A stretch of 9,828 nt of DNA, taken from the NCBI GenBank assembly GCA_026397575.1, contig JAPLUP010000464.1, positions 1 to 9,828 on the forward strand, in the 5' to 3' direction. This DNA comes from Candidatus Zixiibacteriota bacterium. GTDB taxonomy: Bacteria; Zixibacteria; MSB-5A5; CAIYYT01. Shown here in pieces: positions 6,262 through 9,828 of the stretch. Every line of letters begins with the position of its first letter. The first letter of the stretch is position 1. A program made the position numbers and the translations under genes. The notes under the pieces are model-generated. The model searched no databases, had not been told where the DNA came from, and worked only from the letters and a program-made list of their open reading frames with translations.

Positions 6262-6289
6262 TTGCACAAGGCATTACTCCTCGTATACA
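6262..6289 (+). promoter_or_regulatory. Sigma70-type promoter of the DUF4157 gene
   Basis: TTGCAC (6262-6267), a 16-bp spacer and TATACA (6284-6289) fit the consensus. The strong GGAAAGGAG ribosome-binding site (6311-6319) and the ATG at 6325 follow downstream. The in-frame TTG at 6262 is the -35 box and not a start codon. Confidence 0.5.
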
Positions 6290-6324
6290 TTACAAGAGAA
6301 TTTGACACACGGAAAGGAGCCTAT

Positions 6325-6729
6325 ATGGCAATGAAAAGATCTTACAGTCCCAATATGCCATCCGACGTGAGGGAATTCGCGCAGGAAATCGCACGGCTTA
6401 CCGCGTCAGGTCCTGTTGGCGCCGAGCAAGCCGCCCGCATGATTGCCGAATCTCAGCAAACGGAGGATGGCAGACAACTCGTCTCTAAAGCGCGTCTACA
6501 CGCCAGAATCAGATCACAGGCGTTTGGCCTAAATTTCAGCAACGTCAATATCTACAGTGACGACAACCCCAGCCAACTGCAGCGCGACATTCAAATAGAG
6601 GCCCTGTCGGGATTGCCTGGCGCGTCAACGAGCGTAGGCGATATCTCGCCCAGCGTCACCGCGCGTGATATGGTTACTCACGAACTGACACATGTTGTCC
6701 AGCAGGCTGCAGCAAGGGGACTGAAATAG
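6325..6729 (+). CDS. Small stand-alone DUF4157 (eCIS core domain) protein with HExxH
   Basis: This 134-residue protein ends in the hallmark of DUF4157, THELTHVVQQ, with the HExxH zinc-peptidase-like motif at 119-123. Before it come the other family landmarks: ARLHARIRSQAFGLNFSNVN (57-76), matching the usual FGxDFSxVxVHTD segment, and a shortened loop with TSVGDISPS. DUF4157 domains are usually embedded in large proteins loaded by extracellular contractile injection systems or in other toxin-like proteins. Here the domain forms nearly the whole protein after a 50-residue Ala/Glu-rich helical N-terminus. No signal peptide or membrane helix is visible, and no injection-system genes lie in this window. 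GGAAAGGAG six bases upstream fixes the start at 6325. Whether it is an active protease, a cargo tag or a chaperone-like partner is unknown. Confidence 0.75.
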   Translation: MAMKRSYSPNMPSDVREFAQEIARLTASGPVGAEQAARMIAESQQTEDGRQLVSKARLHARIRSQAFGLNFSNVNIYSDDNPSQLQRDIQIEALSGLPGASTSVGDISPSVTARDMVTHELTHVVQQAAARGLK

Positions 6730-6780
6730 CGGCTTGTCGGCAAGCTGTGCCTGCACCCACGTTGAATTGATTGATATCGT

Positions 6781-6808
6781 CCGGGGCGAGTTAGCACACT
6801 CGTCCTGG
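6781..6808 (+). terminator. Strong stem-loop downstream of the DUF4157 gene
   Basis: An 11-bp stem with two G-U pairs and a 6-nt loop (TAGCAC) forms about 50 nt after the stop codon. No T-run follows. It may stabilise the 3' end of the mRNA or be a factor-dependent terminator. Confidence 0.4.
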
Positions 6809-6863
6809 CAACAATCGGTAACCCCACATAGATTCCCTGTCGCGGTTCTCGTGCTAAATGTGA

Positions 6864-6892
6864 TTGACGATCTTCGCCCATGAACGTAGAAT
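6864..6892 (+). promoter_or_regulatory. Sigma70-type promoter of the zinc-ribbon/glycosylase unit
   Basis: TTGACG (6864-6869), a 17-bp spacer and TAGAAT (6887-6892) differ from consensus at one position each. The predicted start near 6899 leaves a leader of about 43 nt. The leader holds a small GTCGT/ACGAC hairpin (6911-6926) just before the AAGGAGA ribosome-binding site (6928-6934). Confidence 0.6.
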
Positions 6893-6941
6893 AGGCATGA
6901 CATAACAAGAGTCGTCACCATACGACGAAGGAGATAGAACT

Positions 6942-7172
6942 ATGAAGTGGTGTCATTCGTGTACCGCGCCCCTGGAAAACCCGGAGTTCAAGGGCGTGGC
7001 GGAAAATTTGTGCAAGTACTGCACGGACGAAAAAGGCAATCTCAAACCGCGTCCGGAAATTCAGCACGGCATCGCGGAATGGTTCAAGACGTGGCAACCC
7101 GGACTCGACGATGCCAAAGCAATGCGGCGCGCCGACCTCTTTATGCAGGCCATGCCGGCCTGGGCAGAATGA
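6942..7172 (+). CDS. Small zinc-ribbon protein (76 residues)
   Basis: MKWCHSCTAPLENPEFKG opens a zinc ribbon with ligands Cys4/Cys7 and Cys24/Cys27. It resembles the putative zinc-ribbon family PF12674. The rest (IQHGIAEWFKTWQPGLDD, then AMRRADLFMQAMPAW) is an amphipathic helical segment also seen in that family. The function is unknown. These proteins are usually stand-alone and cytosolic. An AAGGAGA ribosome-binding site 7 nt before the ATG and a near-consensus promoter upstream support it as a well-expressed gene. The DNA glycosylase gene begins 47 nt downstream with no promoter or ribosome-binding site of its own in view, so the two are probably cotranscribed. Confidence 0.85.
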   Translation: MKWCHSCTAPLENPEFKGVAENLCKYCTDEKGNLKPRPEIQHGIAEWFKTWQPGLDDAKAMRRADLFMQAMPAWAE

Positions 7173-7219
7173 TCTTCTGCGGCAGGGCGAGTCGCTGCAT
7201 CGCCACTACAAAATAGTTT

Positions 7220-7828
7220 ATGACTGACACCGCCATCACGAAAGCCATCCACCATCTTCGCCGCGTTGATCCCATGATGAAAGCGCTCATCAAAACCCAC
7301 GGTGAGATTCCGATGACATGCCTCCCTAATACCTTCGAGATGTTAGCGCGCATTATTATCGGCCAGCAGTTGTCCGGGAAAGCGGCGGATACTATCTTCG
7401 CCCGCATTAGAGCCACAGCCGGTGGTGGCAGGCTAACTGCCAATCGGCTGGCATCATGCAGCGATACTCAACTTCAAAAGGCCGGCGCTTCCCGACCCAA
7501 GATCAGAGCGCTCCGCTCACTCACTGAGCATGTGCAAACGCGAAAGCTGCAAGTATCCCGACTTGCAACGCTAAGTGACGAAGCCGTATTCGAAAAGATC
7601 ATACAGGTCAAGGGCATGGGCCCTTGGAGCGCGCAGATGTACTTGATGTTCGTATTGGCCCGCCCCGATATTTTCCCCGAGAACGACCTCGGCATTCGCA
7701 AAGCAATTGTCCAGCACTATGGCGCCGAACTCTCTCCCGATTCACTTGAGAAAATCGTTGCTTGCTGGAGCCCCTATCGAACTATCGCTTCCCTTTATCT
7801 TTGGCGCTCGTTAAACAATCGCCCCTAA
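7220..7828 (+). CDS. DNA-3-methyladenine glycosylase II (AlkA-like, HhH-GPD)
   Basis: This 202-residue HhH-GPD base-excision glycosylase corresponds to the catalytic part of AlkA without its N-terminal domain. FEMLARIIIGQQLSGKAA (39-56) is the first conserved helix pair. IQVKGMGPWSAQMYLM (128-143) is the helix-hairpin-helix that grips the DNA backbone. FPENDLGIRKA (152-162) contains the catalytic Asp156, and WSPYRTIASLYLW (183-195) is the usual closing helix. The enzyme removes alkylated purines such as 3-methyladenine, leaving an abasic site. It lacks the Lys of bifunctional Nth/Ogg enzymes, so it should be monofunctional. The start ATG has no clear Shine-Dalgarno, and coupling to the zinc-ribbon gene 47 nt upstream is likely. 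The length suits the short AlkA-like subgroup. Confidence 0.9.
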   Translation: MTDTAITKAIHHLRRVDPMMKALIKTHGEIPMTCLPNTFEMLARIIIGQQLSGKAADTIFARIRATAGGGRLTANRLASCSDTQLQKAGASRPKIRALRSLTEHVQTRKLQVSRLATLSDEAVFEKIIQVKGMGPWSAQMYLMFVLARPDIFPENDLGIRKAIVQHYGAELSPDSLEKIVACWSPYRTIASLYLWRSLNNRP

Positions 7829-7897
7829 GAGCAAAGCTCTCAGACACAGTTGTAGATACCGTCTTTCATGTCAATGGTTTTCGGTCGGGATTGAAGG

Positions 7898-7920
7898 GTC
7901 GAAAGGCTCGCCCTTTCGAC
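7898..7920. repeat. Perfect 9-bp palindrome with 5-nt loop
   Basis: GTCGAAAGG and CCTTTCGAC flank CTCGC. The symmetry and GC-rich stem resemble a REP unit or a terminator stem. No T-run follows on the plus strand. Confidence 0.6.
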
Positions 7921-8128
7921 ATCTTATCAAACGCGAACACGCTTGACGTTGCAGCAGGGTCTTAGCGGCGTGGGGGTCGGATGATGAGGGAGCGTGACCT
8001 GCCGCGCCCACATGAATTGTTCAAACATAAACAGAGAAGAACGTCAAGTCACACGCCGCGAACACAAGCAAATCCTTACGGCAAACGTTTCACCGCCACG
8101 ACATGACGGAACGGGGAAATCGTAGAGT

Positions 8129-8160
8129 GTCAAAACCGAAGTGGGTTTGACCTACAAAAC
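8129..8160. repeat. REP-like palindrome and 28-bp near-repeat, copy 2
   Basis: GTCAAAACC and GGGTTTGAC pair at 8 of 9 positions around a GAAGT loop (8129-8151). Bases 8133-8160 match the reverse complement of 3671-3698 at 24 of 28 positions. Confidence 0.5.
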
Positions 8161-8173
8161 CTGAAGAACACGG

Positions 8174-8935
8174 TCAGAATTTGCCGACCCACATGGGCCC
8201 AACCCCGAAACTCAACGTCAGAAAAAAGTACATATCATTGGAAGAATCATGAATATCTTTAGTTAGCATAATCCTTGCATTAGCCCCCAGCCTAATGAAA
8301 TCAAGATTGGAAGCAACAGGTCCAGACGTGATTTGGAAGCACCTCATTATTGAGAAACCACAGGAAATGTAGCGTCTCTTCCCGAAAATGTCCATAAACA
8401 AATCCGATTCATAATCGTATGAATTTATGAACACCCAGGCGCTTCCCCCAACAAAAAAATAGACAAACGTTTTGGCGAAGATATAGGGTTCTTCTCTAGA
8501 TGCGTCGTAGGTCACTTCAATCCAGTTGTACCCGTACCCTCCACGCGTACTTACGATCGGATGCGCCCAGAAGCACTTTGCCCTAAGATAAGGTACATAG
8601 TACAAGTAAAGGGGAAAAGCACTGGTCAATCGGCCCGTCTCTCTGCCAGGTAGAAACCCCTCAGCAAAATGTGTGCCCCATCCAAACTTGGCATAAGGCT
8701 TAGAATGGTAAGGCGAACCCGCCAGTTCAATGAGTGAGGCGTAGTTCAGTGCTCGTTTAAAAGGATAACCGGACGTCACCTCAAGCGCTTTCATTATGTC
8801 CCAGTCAGCACCGTTGGCAAGCAGTGATGTCGCCGAATCGGCGTCATCATTAGACTTGGCGAACGTCAGTCCAGACAGCACAAAGAACAAGGCGACCATC
8901 ACAAGTACGCATGATGGGATTCTTCGCCTACTCAC
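8174..8935 (-). CDS. Exported protein of unknown function, possibly outer membrane
   Basis: The preferred start is the GTG at 8935, with GAGAGGAG seven bases upstream. It gives a clean signal peptide: Arg-rich MSRRRIPS, a hydrophobic core, and a cleavage-like TFA before Lys at about 26. A longer frame from the GTG at 8968 would put eleven charged residues before it. The mature protein of about 230 residues is rich in aromatic residues, with alternating strands (YLYYVPYLRAKCFW, GGYGYNWIEVTY, FAKTFVYFFVGGSAWVFI). It ends in Phe after LTLSFGVGPMWVGK. A C-terminal aromatic residue and amphipathic strands are typical of outer-membrane beta-barrels. No named family is recognised. Alternatives are a periplasmic lipid-binding protein or a lipoprotein-like protein, but no lipobox is seen. 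It converges on the glycosylase gene and has its own promoter. Confidence 0.7.
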   Translation of the reverse strand: MSRRRIPSCVLVMVALFFVLSGLTFAKSNDDADSATSLLANGADWDIMKALEVTSGYPFKRALNYASLIELAGSPYHSKPYAKFGWGTHFAEGFLPGRETGRLTSAFPLYLYYVPYLRAKCFWAHPIVSTRGGYGYNWIEVTYDASREEPYIFAKTFVYFFVGGSAWVFINSYDYESDLFMDIFGKRRYISCGFSIMRCFQITSGPVASNLDFIRLGANARIMLTKDIHDSSNDMYFFLTLSFGVGPMWVGKF

Positions 8936-9266
8936 AGACTTACTCCTCTCATAGACATTGTCCTCCACGAATGTCGAACGGCTCCTCGAAAGCTGCCCTT
9001 CTCAACAATGCTTCAACTAGGCCGTCTACTGGAGTCAATCAAAGAATCTACAGAAACTCTAACACATTTCAACAATGTGTCAAGTGTTTTCTTACCTGTT
9101 CATTTGCCAATTTGCTCTACTAACATGGCCTTGTCAACGACAAAAGGGTTCGGTTGCCATCGTGCAGACCTTTCGAAAAATGTTCATCGTGCTGCGTACA
9201 ATCTTTGGTCGGTTAAGAGTTGTTGACGGGCAGGCCGGAACTTGAGACATAGACTGGAGTTTATCC
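8936..9266. other. Divergent regulatory region between the exported-protein and pirin genes
   Basis: These 331 bp hold no convincing gene. Short open frames here lack ribosome-binding sites and family similarity. The region contains a predicted minus-strand promoter with a palindromic operator at 9056-9083 and a leader of about 114 nt for the exported-protein gene. A GGAG ribosome-binding site for the pirin gene lies at its right edge. No strong plus-strand promoter was seen. Confidence 0.6.
9056..9083 (-). promoter_or_regulatory. Promoter with palindromic operator for the exported-protein gene
   Basis: On the minus strand TTGACA (9083-9078) is a perfect -35 box. A 16-bp spacer separates it from TAGAGT (9061-9056) as the -10 box. 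The spacer plus part of the -35 box is a 7-bp palindrome, ACACATT and AATGTGT around five bases (9062-9080). That is a classical repressor position. Confidence 0.5.
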
Positions 9267-9828
9267 ATGATTCAGATTGTACGCGCCAATGAGCGCCACT
9301 TTTCCGACTATGGCTGGTTGAAAACCTATTGGCTATTTTCGTTCGCAGAGTATTACGATCCCAACAATATCCAGTTCGGGGCGCTGCGTGTTTTTAACGA
9401 CGACGTCACTGAACCCCAATCAGGATTTCCCACGCATCCGCATCACGAGATGGAGATCGTCACTATTGTGCTTGAAGGCGAAATCACGCATCGCGACAGC
9501 ATGGGGAGCAAAACCGTGATTAGAGCCGGAGATGTTCAGCGCATGTCGGCGGGCACCGGCCTGACTCATTCGGAATTCAATCTGGCTGACACTCCTGTAC
9601 ATCTTTATCAGATCTGGATTTTTCCCGACGAAAAAGCGCTCAAACCGTCATATGATCAGAAGACCTTTCCCGTTGATGCCTGGAACAATCGTCTGCTTCC
9701 CGTTGCTTCAGGACAGGGATTGTCCGATGTGGTCACCTTCCACACCGATGCTACGATCTTCCGCAGTCATCTTGAATCAGGAAAGAGCGTCGACTTCCCC
9801 ATGCAGAAATCGCGTCGCGTCTTGATCT
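9267..9828 (+). CDS. Pirin family protein (N-terminal part, runs off the window)
   Basis: ATG 9267, with GGAG about 7 nt upstream, opens 187 codons with no stop before the window ends. Pirins are about 230-290 residues, so roughly the last quarter is missing. The cupin motif is complete: HPHHEMEIVTIVLEGEITHRDS supplies His57 and His59, and GTGLTHSEFN supplies His101 and Glu103. These are the four iron ligands of the family, as in YhaK and human pirin. RAGDVQRMSAGTG lies between them, and YQIWIFP starts the second cupin-like half. Pirins bind Fe(II)/Fe(III). Some have quercetinase activity and others act as redox-sensing partners of transcription factors or metabolic enzymes. With the metal site intact it should bind iron; the partner or substrate is unknown. 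It is divergent from the exported-protein gene. Confidence 0.93.
   Translation, partial: MIQIVRANERHFSDYGWLKTYWLFSFAEYYDPNNIQFGALRVFNDDVTEPQSGFPTHPHHEMEIVTIVLEGEITHRDSMGSKTVIRAGDVQRMSAGTGLTHSEFNLADTPVHLYQIWIFPDEKALKPSYDQKTFPVDAWNNRLLPVASGQGLSDVVTFHTDATIFRSHLESGKSVDFPMQKSRRVLI

Larger units (their letters stand above)
7829..8173. other. Noncoding gap between convergent genes, rich in palindromes
   Basis: No credible gene is present in these 345 bp between the glycosylase (+) and the exported protein (-). The gap contains a perfect 9-bp palindrome at 7898-7920 and an imperfect one at 8129-8151. It also has two interlaced 8-bp complementary pairs: 7942-7949 with 8041-8048, and 7965-7972 with 8052-8059. 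Placement between gene ends suits REP-like repetitive elements. Confidence 0.6.

Noticed and set aside
7762..7965. Plus-strand open frame overlapping the glycosylase end
   Set aside because: It is out of frame with the glycosylase, runs into the palindromic noncoding gap and has no ribosome-binding site.
9008..9226. Short plus-strand open frames in the divergent region before pirin
   Set aside because: They cross the predicted minus-strand promoter and operator, lack ribosome-binding sites, and resemble no family.
1..9828. CRISPR array or toxin-antitoxin pair
   Set aside because: No regularly spaced direct repeats and no recognisable toxin-antitoxin gene pairs were found on reading the window.

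Overview
The window looks like bacterial chromosome from a motile, Gram-negative-type organism. It carries the stator pair of a flagellar motor, a likely outer-membrane protein with a signal peptide and a C-terminal Phe, a secreted DUF2807 protein, and several genes with clear Shine-Dalgarno sites and sigma70-like promoters. Base composition appears moderate. The gene mixture (DUF2807, an orphan DUF4157 protein, REP-like palindromes) would suit an FCB-type or candidate-phylum genome, but taxonomy cannot be fixed from this sequence.

Layout from left to right. The end of motA and all of motB (1-1341, +) face a tRNA-Arg(CCT) gene on the minus strand (1382-1455). From the 5' side of that tRNA to about 3.8 kb lies a decayed mobile element, all on the minus strand. 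In transcription order it holds the C-terminal half of a VirD4/TraD/HerA-like ATPase, a TOTE-type archaeo-eukaryotic primase broken by one amber codon, an excisionase-like HTH protein, and the first few dozen residues of a tyrosine integrase. The four frames are nearly contiguous (8-nt gap, ATGA overlap, 1-nt gap), so they were once one operon. Both outer genes are cut, so this is an internal fragment of an element.

To the right is a run of short chromosomal transcription units. These are a YciI-family gene (-), a 59-residue zinc-ribbon protein (+) and a DUF2807 gene (-). They are followed by a class I methyltransferase (+), a small DUF4157 protein with an HExxH motif (+), and a 76-residue zinc-ribbon protein followed by an AlkA-type DNA glycosylase (+, probably cotranscribed). 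A 345-bp gap with REP-like palindromes separates the glycosylase from a convergent exported protein gene (-). That gene has a promoter with a consensus -35 box and a palindrome in the spacer. The window ends inside a pirin gene (+) that keeps all four metal ligands.

The most interesting part is the element. Its primase joins a PriS-like catalytic domain (DxD, GxH and PLGxH motifs) to a C-terminal region with four cysteines spaced somewhat like the iron-sulfur domain of PriL. It sits in an operon with a DNA-pumping ATPase, Xis and Int. That suggests a primase-encoding integrative element, seen here only as a relic. A 28-bp near-repeat links the truncated ATPase to a REP-like palindrome about 4.5 kb away and may mark the right edge of the relic.
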